This document shows, piece by piece, positions 45,486-54,896 of a DNA stretch of 64,000 nt; positions within the stretch are counted from its first letter, which is position 1, and the number at the start of each line of letters is the position of its first letter. The position numbers and the translations under genes are program-made. The stretch covers positions 1-64,000 of the forward strand of contig CAWFKS010000013.1 in the NCBI GenBank assembly GCA_963816435.1. The letters are read 5' to 3'. This DNA comes from CAWFKS01 sp963816435 (GTDB taxonomy: Bacteria > Pseudomonadota > Alphaproteobacteria > Rhizobiales > Rhizobiaceae). Below the pieces are notes generated by a model, which saw nothing but the letters and a program-made list of their open reading frames with translations, was not told the DNA's origin and searched no databases.

Positions 45486-47369
45486 TCAAGCCTTGCCAAT
45501 CGCCTTCGCCTTTTCCTCGTCGTACCACCACAGGCTCTCCACCGGAAAGCCGTAGTCGGGCTTCGGTTCGTCGAAGCCGAACATGTCCCAGTAGGCTGAC
45601 CTGTGGCTTGCGGAGTGCCAGTTCGGAATCCAGTCGCGCCGCGCCCGCTGCACGCGGTCGAGCGCGCGCAGCGCCGTCACCAGCTGGTCCCGGTCTTCCG
45701 CGCGCCCCGCCGCCTCGATCAGCGCGTCGACGGCTTCGTCCCTGGTGCCGGGCAAATTGTTGGAGCCGGGCAGGTCGGCGGCGTTGGAATGGAACATGCT
45801 TTCCAGGCTCGAGCGCGTCGGGGTCGGGCTCAGAGAATATGCCGCGCCGATCATGTCGAAGTCGAAACTGGTGCGCCGCGCCTGGTACTGGGCCGAATCG
45901 ACGAGCCGGATGGTGGCGTCCACCCCGATGGCGCGCAGATTGTCGACGAACGGGGAATCCACTCGCACGAAGCCCTCGTCATCGACGAGCATTTCAAGCG
46001 TCAGGTTCTGGCCGTTCTTGCCGACGAATTGTCCGCTTCTGACCCAGCCGGCGTCTTTCAGCAATTCGCTGGCACGGCGCAGCAGCTTGCGATCGCGGCC
46101 CGAACCGTCGGAGGCGGGAAGCTCCGGCGCCTCGCCGAAGGCTGCGTCGGGAATCTTGCCGCGAAACGGCTCCAGCAGCGCCAGCTCGTCCGCCGATGGC
46201 ATGCCTTCCGCCTTGTAGTCGGAGAGTTCGAAATTCGACTGCGAGCGCCGGTAGGCGCCGTAGAAGAGATTGCGGTTGGTCCACTCGAAGTCGAAGCACA
46301 GCGCGATCGCCAGCCGCACGCGATGGTCGGCGAACCGCTCGCGGCGCAGGTTCACCGCCCACGCCTGCATCGACGGCCGCAACTCGGCCGGGAACTCCCG
46401 CTTGACGACGCGCCCGTCCTCCACCGCAGGGAAATCGTAGCCGGTGGCCCAAACCCGCGACGTGAACTCCTCGCGATAGTCGATATTGCCCTTCTTGAAG
46501 GCTTCGAACGCGGCCTGCCGCTCGCTGTAGAAGTCGATGCGCAACGTCTCGAAATGGTCGAGGCCGCGCCGCACCGGCAGGTCGCGTCCCCAGTAGTCCG
46601 CCACGCGCTCGTATTCGATCGAAACGCCGGCCGAATATTTGCCGACGCGGTAGGGGCCGGACCCGAGCGGTGCGTTGAGCTGCGAGCTGTCGAAGGGGTT
46701 CGCGCTGAAGAACGCCTTCGACACGATCGGAAATTCCAGGACGGTGAAGATCGTGTGGCGCGACTGGTCGCCGTTGAAGGTCAGGCGGAACGTGTGCGCG
46801 TCCTCGGCCACCGCTTCTTTCATGTCCGACAATGGCAGCAGCAGGGTCGGGTGCCCGTCCTTCCGGAACGTCTCGAACGTGAAGGCGACGTCTTCGGCGG
46901 TCACCGGCGTCCCGTCATGCCAACGTGCTTCCGGCCGCAGGCGGAAGGTGAAGCTGTTCCAGTCGTCCGAGATCGTGACGTCGCTGGCCAGCAGCCCGTA
47001 ATAGGAATCCGGCTCGTCGAGTGCGGCCGTCATCAGCGAATCGAAGCACATCTCCATGCGCGGCGGCGCGTCGCCGCGCGCCACGAAGCTGTTGAGCGTG
47101 TTGAAGGTCAGCACCGACTGGTTCCAGTTCCAGTCGCGCGGCGCGAAGTTGAAGGTGCCGCCCGACGGCGCGCCGGGATGGGCATAGTCGAACTGGGTGA
47201 ACTCCGGCCCGTATTTCAGTTCGCCGAACGTCGAGATGCCGTACAGTCTCCGCCCCGTGGGTACGGCCGAAAGCGCGTCGGCCGGCAGCCACGGCGCGGC
47301 CAGCGCAGCGCTGCCGAACGCCAGGAAGCGGCGGCGTGAAAGCCGCGGCGCCACCCGGCTAGAATCCAT
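45486..47369 (-). CDS. Periplasmic solute-binding protein, Yej type (second copy)
   Basis: This 627-residue SBP (family 5) has a twin-arginine leader, SRRRFLAFGSAALAAPWLPA. The early signature is FTQFDYAHPGAPSGGTFNFA, then YYGLLASDVTISDDWNSFTF, EARWHDGTPVTAEDVAFTFE and GSGPYRVGKYSAGVSIEYER, with DWIPNWHSASHRSAYWDMFG near the C-terminus. A Tat leader suggests folding before export. It overlaps the upstream SBP gene by 11 bases, so both are in one transcript with the permeases. It differs clearly from that upstream copy, so the transporter probably has two receptors. Confidence 0.9.
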   Translation of the reverse strand: MDSSRVAPRLSRRRFLAFGSAALAAPWLPADALSAVPTGRRLYGISTFGELKYGPEFTQFDYAHPGAPSGGTFNFAPRDWNWNQSVLTFNTLNSFVARGDAPPRMEMCFDSLMTAALDEPDSYYGLLASDVTISDDWNSFTFRLRPEARWHDGTPVTAEDVAFTFETFRKDGHPTLLLPLSDMKEAVAEDAHTFRLTFNGDQSRHTIFTVLEFPIVSKAFFSANPFDSSQLNAPLGSGPYRVGKYSAGVSIEYERVADYWGRDLPVRRGLDHFETLRIDFYSERQAAFEAFKKGNIDYREEFTSRVWATGYDFPAVEDGRVVKREFPAELRPSMQAWAVNLRRERFADHRVRLAIALCFDFEWTNRNLFYGAYRRSQSNFELSDYKAEGMPSADELALLEPFRGKIPDAAFGEAPELPASDGSGRDRKLLRRASELLKDAGWVRSGQFVGKNGQNLTLEMLVDDEGFVRVDSPFVDNLRAIGVDATIRLVDSAQYQARRTSFDFDMIGAAYSLSPTPTRSSLESMFHSNAADLPGSNNLPGTRDEAVDALIEAAGRAEDRDQLVTALRALDRVQRARRDWIPNWHSASHRSAYWDMFGFDEPKPDYGFPVESLWWYDEEKAKAIGKA

Positions 47370-49233
47370 ATTTCTTCTCCAGCGCCGCTGCCTTGTCCGG
47401 GTCGACCCACCACGAATCGACGTCGATGCCGGCGTAGTCGGGCTGCTTGTCCGGGATGCCGAACTTGTTCCAGTAGGCGTAGCGCATGTTCGGCTGATAG
47501 TACTGCGGCACCGTGTAGTATTCCCACAGGAGCACGCGGTCGAGCGCGTGCACGGCCGCCACCAGGTCCTCGCGGTTCTTCGAATAGATGATCTTGTCGA
47601 CCAGCGCGTCGACCACAGGGCTCTTGATGCCCGCCAGGTTGCGCGAACCGGGAATGTCGGCGGCCTTCGAACTCCAGAAGTCACGCTGCTCGTTGCCGGG
47701 CGACATGGACTGGCTGAAACGACCGGTCACGGCGTCGAAATCGAACGACTGCACCCGCTGGATATACTGCGAGGTGTCGACGATGCGCAGCGTCGCGTCG
47801 ATGCCGATCTTGCGCAGATTGGTGATCAGCCCGCCGGCAATGATCTCCGAGGTCGGCGAGGCGCCGAGGAACTCGATCTTGAACTGCTCGCCGGACTTCT
47901 TGTTGACCATCCGGCTGCCCTTGATCTCCCAGCCGGCCTCGTCGAACAGCTTCACCGCCTCGCGCAGGTTCTTCCGCTCGGCCTGCGGGGTGTCGTATTT
48001 CGGCAGCTCGAATTTCTGGGTGAACAGCTCCGGCGGCAGCTCGTCGCGGAACTGGTTCAGGATCTCCAGCTCGCGCCCCTCCGGCAGGCCGGTGGCCGCC
48101 AGGTCGGAATTCTCGAAATAGCTGCCGAAGCGCTTGTTCAGCCCGAAGAACTGCGTGCGGTTCTGCTGCTCGAAATCGTAGGCGAGCGTCAGCGCCTCGC
48201 GCACCCGGCGGTCCTGGAAGCGCGGTTCGCGCAGGTTGAAGACGAAGGATTGCATCCCCTCGATGGCGCCGGAATGGAATTTGCGCTTGATGACGTCGCC
48301 CGCCTGGACGGCCGGGAAGTCGTAGGCGGTCGACCAGCGCCGCGTCGAAAGCTCGCGCCTGACGTCCTCGATGCCGCCCTTCTGGAAGGCCAGGAACTCG
48401 GCGTTGTCGTCGGTGAAATAGGTGAACTGCTCGCGGTCGAAATTGTAGCGGCCGACATTCACCGGCAGGTCCTTCGCCCAATAGTCGTCGACGCGCTTCC
48501 AGGTGATTCGCGAACCGGGATCGAAGCTCTCGATCTCGTAGGGACCGGAGCCGAGCGGCGGCTCCAGCGTCGGCTGCGCGATGTCGCGCTGCTTGCCGTT
48601 CTTGTCGGTGCCTTCCCACCAGTGCTTGGGCAGCACCGGCAGGTCGCCCATGATGTGCGGAAGCTCGCGGTTGCCGGTCTGGTCGAAGTCGAACCGCACC
48701 TCGTGGTCCGACAGTGCAACCGCGTCCTTCACGTCGGCGAAGTAGCGGTTGTGCATCGGGCTCAGTTCCTTGAGCTTGTTCAGCGACCAGACCACGTCCT
48801 CGGCCGTAATCGGCGTCCCGTCGTGCCATTTCGCCCGCTTGTCGATGCGGTAGGTGGCCGAGGAATAGTCGTCGGGATAGCTGAAGGCCTCCGCGACCAG
48901 CGGATAGCTGGTGCTGGGCTCCGTCATCGACTGCTGCATCAGCGTGTCCCACAGCATGCCGCCGAATTCCGACAGCCCTGCCGCCGGATTGCCGCGCACG
49001 ATGAAGGGATTGAAGCTGTCGAACGTGCCGAACGCCGCCTCGTTGAGCGTGCCGCCCTTCGGCGCTTCGGGGTTCACGTAGTCGTAGTGCTTGAAGTCGA
49101 CGTCCGGCTTGTCCGGCTCGATCAGCGAGGATGTGGTGTGCCAGACCTGGTCGGCGTGGGCGCTTGTTCCGCCGAAGACGACAAGCATGGCGAGTGTGGC
49201 GTGGCGGATGGTCGACGTCACGTCGAGTCTCAT
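47359..49233 (-). CDS. Periplasmic solute-binding protein, YejA-like (first copy)
   Basis: This product of about 624 residues has a Sec-type signal peptide (IRHATLAMLVVFGGTSAHA) and an SBP family 5 body: FKHYDYVNPEAPKGGTLNEA, FGTFDSFNPFIVRGNPAAGL, AKWHDGTPITAEDVVWSLNK, GSGPYEIESFDPGSRITWKR, and the end YYQPNMRYAYWNKFGIPDKQ. The family binds peptides and peptide-like compounds. I chose the ATG at 49233, which directly precedes the signal peptide. It is the first gene of the reverse-strand operon SBP-SBP-YejB-YejE-YejF. Confidence 0.92.
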   Translation of the reverse strand: MRLDVTSTIRHATLAMLVVFGGTSAHADQVWHTTSSLIEPDKPDVDFKHYDYVNPEAPKGGTLNEAAFGTFDSFNPFIVRGNPAAGLSEFGGMLWDTLMQQSMTEPSTSYPLVAEAFSYPDDYSSATYRIDKRAKWHDGTPITAEDVVWSLNKLKELSPMHNRYFADVKDAVALSDHEVRFDFDQTGNRELPHIMGDLPVLPKHWWEGTDKNGKQRDIAQPTLEPPLGSGPYEIESFDPGSRITWKRVDDYWAKDLPVNVGRYNFDREQFTYFTDDNAEFLAFQKGGIEDVRRELSTRRWSTAYDFPAVQAGDVIKRKFHSGAIEGMQSFVFNLREPRFQDRRVREALTLAYDFEQQNRTQFFGLNKRFGSYFENSDLAATGLPEGRELEILNQFRDELPPELFTQKFELPKYDTPQAERKNLREAVKLFDEAGWEIKGSRMVNKKSGEQFKIEFLGASPTSEIIAGGLITNLRKIGIDATLRIVDTSQYIQRVQSFDFDAVTGRFSQSMSPGNEQRDFWSSKAADIPGSRNLAGIKSPVVDALVDKIIYSKNREDLVAAVHALDRVLLWEYYTVPQYYQPNMRYAYWNKFGIPDKQPDYAGIDVDSWWVDPDKAAALEKKYGF

Positions 49234-49341
49234 GAGCAGCCTCGTTCGTTGGGTTCGGCGCGTTCCCCGCAAGATAGTTCACCGGCCTCGTGCGGAAACC
49301 ACCTTATCGGGCACGAAGGCGGCGCAAAACGGTTCGGGCAC

Positions 49342-49370
49342 AAAAAAAGCCGGGCAAAACCCGGCTTTTT
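49342..49370 (-). terminator. Terminator downstream of the cytochrome c gene
   Basis: AAAAAAAGCCGGG-CAAAA-CCCGGCTTTTT is a 12-bp stem flanked by an A-run and a T-run. On the reverse strand it follows the cytochrome c stop by about 45 bases, and its T-run there is seven long. It also insulates the import operon from upstream transcription. Confidence 0.88.
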
Positions 49371-49412
49371 CGTGATCTCAGAGATTACAATTCCGTCAGG
49401 CGCTGCCTGGCT

Positions 49413-50296
49413 TCAGTTGCCGGTAGTGTCGCTGGTACCGTCGGCAGGCACGACGACGCCCTGGTCGGCGGGAGCGGTCGTCTGGCTGTCGGCCGGCGCG
49501 GCGGCGCCATTGCCGGCAGGTGCCGCAGCACCGTTGTCTGCGGGCGCGGCAGCACCACTGCCCGCGGGAGCCGCTGCACCGCTGTCGGCAGGCGCGGCAG
49601 CACCACTGTCGGCGGGGGCGGCCGCGCCGCTGTCGGCGGGGGCCGCTGCGCCGCTGTCTGCGGGAGCCGCGTTGTTCTGGTCCGCAGGCGCGGCGCGCCA
49701 CTGTCCGCGGGTGCGGCGCCGACGCTGTCGCCAGCCGCATTGTCTGCCGGAGGCTCGGGCAGCGGCTCGGGATTGTCGGCAAGCGTGCGCAGGAAGGCGA
49801 TCACGTCGGCGCGGTCGCTGTCCTTCTTGAGGCCGGCGAACGACATCGCGGTGCCGGGCACGAAGGCCTTGGGATCGGTCAGGAAATGGTTGAGGTTCTC
49901 GTAGGTCCAGTGCTCCGTGCCGCCGTTGGAGAAGTCCTTCATGGCGGCCGAGTAGCTGAAGCCCTCGTGGCTGGCGACCGGACGGCCGACGACGCCCCAC
50001 AGGTTCGGACCGACCTTGTTGGGGCCGCCCTTCTCGCCGTTGTGGCAAGCCTGGCAGCGCTTGAAGATGCCCTGGCCCTTGTCGGCGTCGGCGTTCTGCA
50101 GCAGCGTCGCGATCGGGACCGCCTTCTCCTCGGCCGGTGCCTGCGTTTCACCGCCTTCGGCGGCCTGGATCACGTAACCCGGCTTTTCCGGAGCAGGCGC
50201 GGCGAAGATCGCGTCGGCAACCAGATTGACCGAGAACAGGATGAAGACCGTTCCCAGCAGCGCGCCAAGCACCTTGTTGAGTTCGAATGAGTCCAT
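49413..50296 (-). CDS. cycM: Membrane-anchored cytochrome c, CycM type (frameshifted)
   Basis: This c-type cytochrome of about 293 residues is anchored by an N-terminal helix (residues 10-31, LGALLGTVFILFSVNLVADA). The heme motif is CQACH at 81-85 and the likely Met ligand is M151 (PGTAMSFAGL). It passes electrons from the bc1 complex to oxidase, as CycM does in Bradyrhizobium. A long C-terminal tail (about 195-285) consists of near-identical GAAAPADS units. A surplus GC pair near 49695 breaks the frame before the tail; the length is 3n+2. The frame before the break would otherwise run to 49385. The repetitive tail makes local assembly error likely. Confidence 0.88.
49487..49671. repeat. 24-bp tandem repeat coding an Ala/Pro tail
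   Basis: About eight consecutive 24-bp units encode variants of GAAAPADS (PADS, PAGS, PADN, PAGN) at the C-terminus of the cytochrome c. Units differ mainly at third positions and at the Asp/Gly and Ser/Asn residues, so the array has diverged since its expansion. Copy number may vary between strains. Confidence 0.85.
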
Positions 50297-50507
50297 TTGC
50301 ACGAGGCTCCCAGAAGCCGGCGGCGCAGCCGGCTGATCAATATCCCCCACCCGGCAATCCGCGGCAATATCGCGGAACCGGCGAAATCGCGGCGGAAACT
50401 AGGTCTTTTGCTCCACGGTTGCAACACATATAAGAACCCATCCACGTGAGACGTTTTGCCACCTTCGGCGCGCCTTTTCCGGCCCGCCGAGCCTGCCCCG
50501 GAAGCCG

Positions 50508-51249
50508 ATGTCCGCCATTGTCGTCATACCCGCCCGCATGGCTTCGACGCGCCTGCCGGGCAAGCCGCTGGCCGACATCGCCGGCGCGCCGATGATCGTC
50601 CACGTCGCCCGCCGGGCGGCCGAGAGCGGCGCCGGCCGGGTCGCGGTGGCGACGGACAGCTCCGAGGTCGCGGCGGCTGTCGAGCAGGCGGGATTCGAGG
50701 CAGTGATGACCGAGCGCCGACCACCAGTCCGGATCGGACCGTGTCTTCGAGGCGCTCGGCAAGCTCGATCCCGGCGGCGCCCACGACATCGTCGTCAACC
50801 TGCAGGGCGACCTGCCGACCATCGATCCCGAGATCGTCTCGGCCGTGCTCGCGCCGCTTGGTGACGATACGGTCGACATCGCCACGCTGGCCGTCGAGAT
50901 CTCCGACGAGGCCGAGCGCGACGATCCGAACGTCGTCAAGGTCGTCGGCTCGCCGGTGTCGCCCGAACGGCTGCGCGCGCTCTACTTCACCCGGGCCACC
51001 GCGCCATGGGGTGAGGGGCCGCTCTATCATCATGTCGGCATCTATGCCTTCCGGCGCGAGGCGCTGGCGCGCTTCGTCGCACTGCGGCCCTCGACGCTTG
51101 AAAAGCGCGAGCGTCTGGAGCAGTTGCGGGCGCTGGAGGCCGGCATGCGCATCGACGCCGAAATCGTGAAGACCGTGCCGCTCGGCGTCGACACCCCGCG
51201 CGATCTCGAACGGGCGCGGCGGCATCTCTCGAACCAGCCGGAGCGCTGA
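50508..51249 (+). CDS. kdsB: CMP-KDO synthetase KdsB (frameshifted)
   Basis: KdsB activates the LPS sugar KDO with CTP. The start is IVVIPARMASTRLPGKPLAD, then DIAGAPMIVHVARRA and VAVATDSSEVAAAVEQAGFE. The frame breaks around 50712 (TERRP in place of the expected T.ADHQSGSDR). The rest follows one frame over: IVVNLQGDLPTIDPEIVSAV, LYHHVGIYAFRREALARFVA, and VDTPRDLERARRHL at the end. The length of 742 is 3n+1, so one surplus base. It is an essential gene in LPS-bearing bacteria, which argues that the break is an artefact. pheA starts one base after its stop. Confidence 0.92.
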
Positions 51250-51250
51250 C

Positions 51251-52120
51251 ATGGCAGCAAATACCAACCGCATCGCCTTCCAGGGCGAGCCCGGCGCCAA
51301 TTCCGACACGGCCTGCCGCGAAATGTTTCCCGACATGGAGCCGCTGCCCTGCGCGACGTTCGAGGATGCCTTCGTGGCGGTCGAGAACGGCAAGGCCGAC
51401 CTCGCCATGATCCCGATCGAGAACACGATCGCCGGCCGCGTCGCCGACATCCATCACCTGCTGCCCGAATCGCGCCTGCACATCGTCGGCGAGCATTTCC
51501 TGCCGATCCATTTCGACCTGATGGTCATGCCGGGCGTGGCGCGCGACGAGATCAGGACCGTGCACAGCCACATCCACGCGCTCGGCCAGTGCCGCAAATA
51601 CATCCGCAAGCATCGCTGGAAGCCGATGGTCGCGGGCGACACCGCCGGTGCGGCGCGCTTCGTGGCGGAGGAGGGCGAGCGCAGTGCCGCCGCACTCGCC
51701 CCGCGGCTGGCGGCCTCGCTCTACGGGCTCGACATTCTGGAGGAGAACGTCGAGGACGCCGACAACAACGTCACCCGCTTCGTCGTGCTGTCGAAGGAGA
51801 AGGCCTGGGCGCCGCGCCGCGATCCGGACCGGTTGATGATGACCACCTTCGTCTTTCGCGTGCACAACATTCCGGCCGCGCTCTACAAGGCGATGGGGGG
51901 CTTCGCCACCAACTCCGTCAACATGACCAAGCTGGAAAGCTATCAGCTCGGCGGCACCTTCTTCGCCACCCAGTTCTATGCCGACGTCGAGGGCCATCCC
52001 GACGACCCGAACCTCGCCCAGGCTTTGAAGGAGCTGAACTTCTTCTCGCGCGAGGTGCGCATCCTCGGCGTCTACGAGGCCCACCCCTACCGGCTGAGCC
52101 AGAAGGCGGCCGAGGAATGA
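51251..52120 (+). CDS. pheA: Prephenate dehydratase
   Basis: This 289-residue monofunctional enzyme converts prephenate to phenylpyruvate in phenylalanine synthesis. The dehydratase domain (about 5-185) starts IAFQGEPGANSDTACREMFP and includes LAMIPIENTIAGRV and the catalytic TRF in NNVTRFVVL. The ACT regulatory domain (about 195-280) has TTFVFRVHNIPAALYKAMGG, with ESYQLGGTFFATQFYADVEG as the phenylalanine-binding ESRP-like region. It follows kdsB by one base. Confidence 0.96.
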   Translation: MAANTNRIAFQGEPGANSDTACREMFPDMEPLPCATFEDAFVAVENGKADLAMIPIENTIAGRVADIHHLLPESRLHIVGEHFLPIHFDLMVMPGVARDEIRTVHSHIHALGQCRKYIRKHRWKPMVAGDTAGAARFVAEEGERSAAALAPRLAASLYGLDILEENVEDADNNVTRFVVLSKEKAWAPRRDPDRLMMTTFVFRVHNIPAALYKAMGGFATNSVNMTKLESYQLGGTFFATQFYADVEGHPDDPNLAQALKELNFFSREVRILGVYEAHPYRLSQKAAEE

Positions 52121-52198
52121 GTGGACCGCACGGCATCGTGAAGACCGCTCCCCGACCCGGCCTTGCCTCCGTCACTTTGCTGTGCGGATGACAGCGCG

Positions 52199-52549
52199 AT
52201 GAGACGGTTTCTGGTCCTGTTCTTCTCGTTCTGCGCCGCGCTGGCCTTCAGCGCGGCCGTGCCTGGCGCCGCGGTTGCCGGGCTGCACACGGTCGCCGTC
52301 TCGTCGTCCGCTGCCGGCGGAGACCAGTGCGACGCGGGAACGTCCACGACCCCCGACTTTCTCGTGTTGACGTGCCACCGCAAGACCTCGCACGATTTCG
52401 CGGTGCCGCCGTGCCCGCCGCTCCACGCGACGGCAGGGGCCGGCGACGCGGCGGCTTTCGAGAACCTGCCGCGCGGCCACCGCCCGCCGGCCGACCACGT
52501 TCTTGTTGCCGCCGATCCCGAACGGCTGCTCAGACCACCGCGCGGATAA
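52199..52549 (+). CDS. Small exported hypothetical protein
   Basis: This 116-residue protein has a strong signal peptide (RRFLVLFFSFCAALAFSAAV, cleavage near AVAG) and a short mature part with DQCDAGTSTTPDFLVLTCHR and VPPCPPLHATAGAG. Three cysteines in the mature region could form a disulphide or bind metal. I do not recognise the family, and a spurious frame is possible in such GC-rich DNA, but the leader is well formed. Confidence 0.45.
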   Translation: MRRFLVLFFSFCAALAFSAAVPGAAVAGLHTVAVSSSAAGGDQCDAGTSTTPDFLVLTCHRKTSHDFAVPPCPPLHATAGAGDAAAFENLPRGHRPPADHVLVAADPERLLRPPRG

Positions 52550-52643
52550 TCCCCAAGCCGACGACGAGAGGCCGGATGCGCTGAGCATCCGGCCGCAACC
52601 TGTCTTTGTTTGGGAGGCGATGCGTCGCCTCGAAGGATTGTCC

Positions 52644-53319
52644 ATGTACGAAAGAAGCATTACCCGCCGGCAGGTCCTGTCCGGTGCCGCAACCCTTTCC
52701 ACGCTTGCCATGGCCGGCTGCGTCGGCACGCCGGCGACACCCCGCCTCGAGGAGCCGAAGCCAGCCGTCCGTCCCGCCGGATCTGCTCGCCTACTACGGC
52801 CCTCGTCCCGACGAGAAGTTCCCGATTCCGGCGGCCGACATCTCGAAGATCGACCCGCGCTTCTACCGGCAGGAGGTGGCGGACCCGACGGGGGCAAGGC
52901 CCGGGACGGTCGTCGTCGATACGCCCGCGCGCTTCCTCTATTGGGTGATGGAGGACGGCAAGGCCATGCGCTACGGCGTCGGCATCGGCCGCGAGGGCTT
53001 CGCCTGGGGCGGCCACGCCATGATCGCCTACAAGCGCAAGTGGCCAACCTGGACGCCGCCCGAAACGATGATCGAGCGCCAGCCGGAACTGGAGAAATAC
53101 CGGCACGGCATGGAGCCCGGACTGCTCAACCCGCTCGGCGCGCGCGCCCTATACATCCACAAGGATGGTCGCGACACGCTGTATCGTCTGCACGGCACGA
53201 TGGAGGCGTGGTCGATCGGCAGGGCGGTGTCGAGCGGCTGCGTGCGGCTGCTCTTCCAGGACGTGATCGACCTCTACCAGCGCGTTCCCGACGGAACGCC
53301 GATCCACGTCATCCAGTAG
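52644..53319 (+). CDS. L,D-transpeptidase (YkuD; frameshifted)
   Basis: The start ATG at 52644 gives a leader with ITRRQVLSGAATLSTLAMAG followed by CVGTPATP, a Tat-like lipoprotein signal. Near 52765 the frame changes, and the YkuD domain follows: PPDLLAYYGPRPDEKFPIPA, VDTPARFLYWVMEDGKAMRY, and the catalytic region RLHGTMEAWSIGRAVSSGCV with His and Cys. The enzyme cross-links peptidoglycan or attaches proteins to it. The length of 676 is 3n+1, so one surplus base. Corrected, it is about 225 residues, normal for this family. Confidence 0.88.
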
Positions 53320-53329
53320 GGCAGGGATG

Positions 53330-53354
53330 GCCGGCGCCCCATGCGGGCGCCGGC
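53330..53354. terminator. Hairpin between convergent genes
   Basis: GCCGGCGCCC-CATGC-GGGCGCCGGC forms a perfect 10-bp stem just after the transpeptidase stop and before the convergent nudC stop. Only a weak pyrimidine run follows, so termination is plausible but not certain. Confidence 0.5.
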
Positions 53355-53373
53355 TGTCCTTGGTGGCGGAAGT

Positions 53374-54312
53374 CTAGCCGGCCTCCGCCCAGGCCCTGAT
53401 CAGGTGGGTGGCGATGGCGCCGGCCGGGGGTATCGAGATTTCCGGATGCTCGCCGGCGACGATGCGCCTTACCTCGTCGCGCGAGAACCAGCGGCAGTCC
53501 TCCAGCTCGTTCGCGTCGAAGCGGATCTCCTGCGTCACCGCCTCGCCGAAGCAACCGATCATCAGCGAGTGCGGAAACGGCCACGGCTGGCTGGCGTGGT
53601 AGACGACGCGGCCGATCGTCAGGCCGGATTCCTCGCCGATCTCGCGCCTCACCGCGTTCTCGATCGTCTCGCCGGGCTCCACGAAACCGGCGAGTGCGGA
53701 ATACATGCCGGGCCCGAAATGCGGGCTGCGGCCGAGCACGGCATGGGTCGATGTCACCGCCAGCATGATGACCACCGGGTCGGTGCGCGGGAAAAGCTGC
53801 GCCTCGCAGGACGTGCACACACGCTTGTAGCCGCCGATGCGCGGCTCGGTCGGTGAGCCGCAGCGTCCGCAGAAGCGGTGCGTGGCGTGCCAGGTCATGA
53901 GTGCCGCGCCCTGCGCGATCTCGCCCAGCGTGTCCTCGCCGACCAGCCCCTGGATGTAGATCGAGCGGTGGTCGATCGCCTTGATGTGTTCCGGCAATTC
54001 CTCCGGCGCCACGCCTGCGGGTGCGGCCACCACCGGGCCTCCCTCGTGATGGCCGAGCAGCACCGCCTGGTCGAGGCGAGCCTTGAGCGCAGCCGCCTCC
54101 GTGGCATCGTGATAGGGATCGAACCGGCCGTCATCCAGCTTGAGATAGAGCCGCCCGCTCTTCATCAGCAGGATGCGCACGCCCGGATCGGCGAGCGCGG
54201 CCGGCAGCGCCGTCTCGTCGCGGTTTTCCGCGTCGCGGTGGAGCCGGTTGCCGGCGAAACCGACGAACTGGCTGGGCTCCCGCTCGGGAGCGGCGAACAG
54301 TTGGAATGCCAT
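53374..54312 (-). CDS. nudC: NAD+ diphosphatase (NudC)
   Basis: This 312-residue Nudix hydrolase splits NADH and NAD to NMN and AMP and can decap NAD-RNA. Its zinc ribbon is FCGRCGSPTEPRIGGYKRVC followed by TSC; the Nudix box is GFVEPGETIENAVRREIGEE followed by SG; and the NudC-specific SQPWPFPHSLMIGC follows. An N-terminal domain (residues 1-125) is present, as in the full-length enzyme. It overlaps no neighbour; the HIT gene lies 32 bases upstream on the same strand, so they may be co-transcribed. Confidence 0.95.
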   Translation of the reverse strand: MAFQLFAAPEREPSQFVGFAGNRLHRDAENRDETALPAALADPGVRILLMKSGRLYLKLDDGRFDPYHDATEAAALKARLDQAVLLGHHEGGPVVAAPAGVAPEELPEHIKAIDHRSIYIQGLVGEDTLGEIAQGAALMTWHATHRFCGRCGSPTEPRIGGYKRVCTSCEAQLFPRTDPVVIMLAVTSTHAVLGRSPHFGPGMYSALAGFVEPGETIENAVRREIGEESGLTIGRVVYHASQPWPFPHSLMIGCFGEAVTQEIRFDANELEDCRWFSRDEVRRIVAGEHPEISIPPAGAIATHLIRAWAEAG

Positions 54313-54344
54313 CTATGCCTCTTCGGGACGGGAATGCGGCGCCG

Positions 54345-54764
54345 TCACAGCGCGGCGCGCAGGCGGTCGGCGAACTCGTGCCGCTCGCTGTTCTGGTAGG
54401 GTTCGCGCGCTCCGTAGCCCCAGACCGGCGCCGGCCAGCCGGGATCGCCCTCGCTGCGGGCGACGATGTGGAGGTGAAGCTGCGGCACGATGTTGCCGAT
54501 CGCCGCGACGTTTATCTTGCCGCATCCGGTCAGCTGCTTCAGCGCCTGCGCTACCATGTTGCTCTCGAAGGAGAGCATTGCCTGGTCGAGCGGCGTCAGG
54601 TCGTGGATTTCCTCGACGCCGCCGCGCTGCGGCACCAGGAGCAGCCACGGCCAGCGGCGGTCGTCCATGACCCGCAGCTCGCACAGGCCGAGCCACATGA
54701 TATGACGGCTGTCGGCCTCGAGCCTCGCGTCGAGCTCGAAGCCCGCCTTCCTGTCGGGCAGCAT
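54345..54764 (-). CDS. HIT-family protein
   Basis: This 139-residue protein is of the histidine-triad nucleotide hydrolase superfamily. The active-site motif is VPQLHLHIVAR, and the upstream part has DRRWPWLLLVPQRGGVEEIH. The C-terminus WPAPVWGYGAREPYQNSERH is characteristic of this HIT subgroup in Rhizobiales. I chose the ATG at 54764 because GGGAGG lies six bases before it; an earlier ATG at 54779 would use part of that site. It likely hydrolyses AMP-linked compounds. Confidence 0.85.
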   Translation of the reverse strand: MLPDRKAGFELDARLEADSRHIMWLGLCELRVMDDRRWPWLLLVPQRGGVEEIHDLTPLDQAMLSFESNMVAQALKQLTGCGKINVAAIGNIVPQLHLHIVARSEGDPGWPAPVWGYGAREPYQNSERHEFADRLRAAL

Positions 54765-54896
54765 GCCTTGTCCTCCCATGAATTGAAAAGGCTAGAGGCG
54801 ACGCCGCCTCCCGGCAAGCGTTTCGTTTGCCGTCGCGATGACGGTGGCCTCGAATCGCGCCTTGCATTCGCCGCCGCGATTTCCGATATGGGGGTC

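Noticed and set aside
47197..49830. Forward 877-codon frame with GAAAPLSA repeats
   Set aside because: It is antisense to the solute-binding protein and to the cytochrome tail repeats; the repeats are real in the reverse strand gene only.
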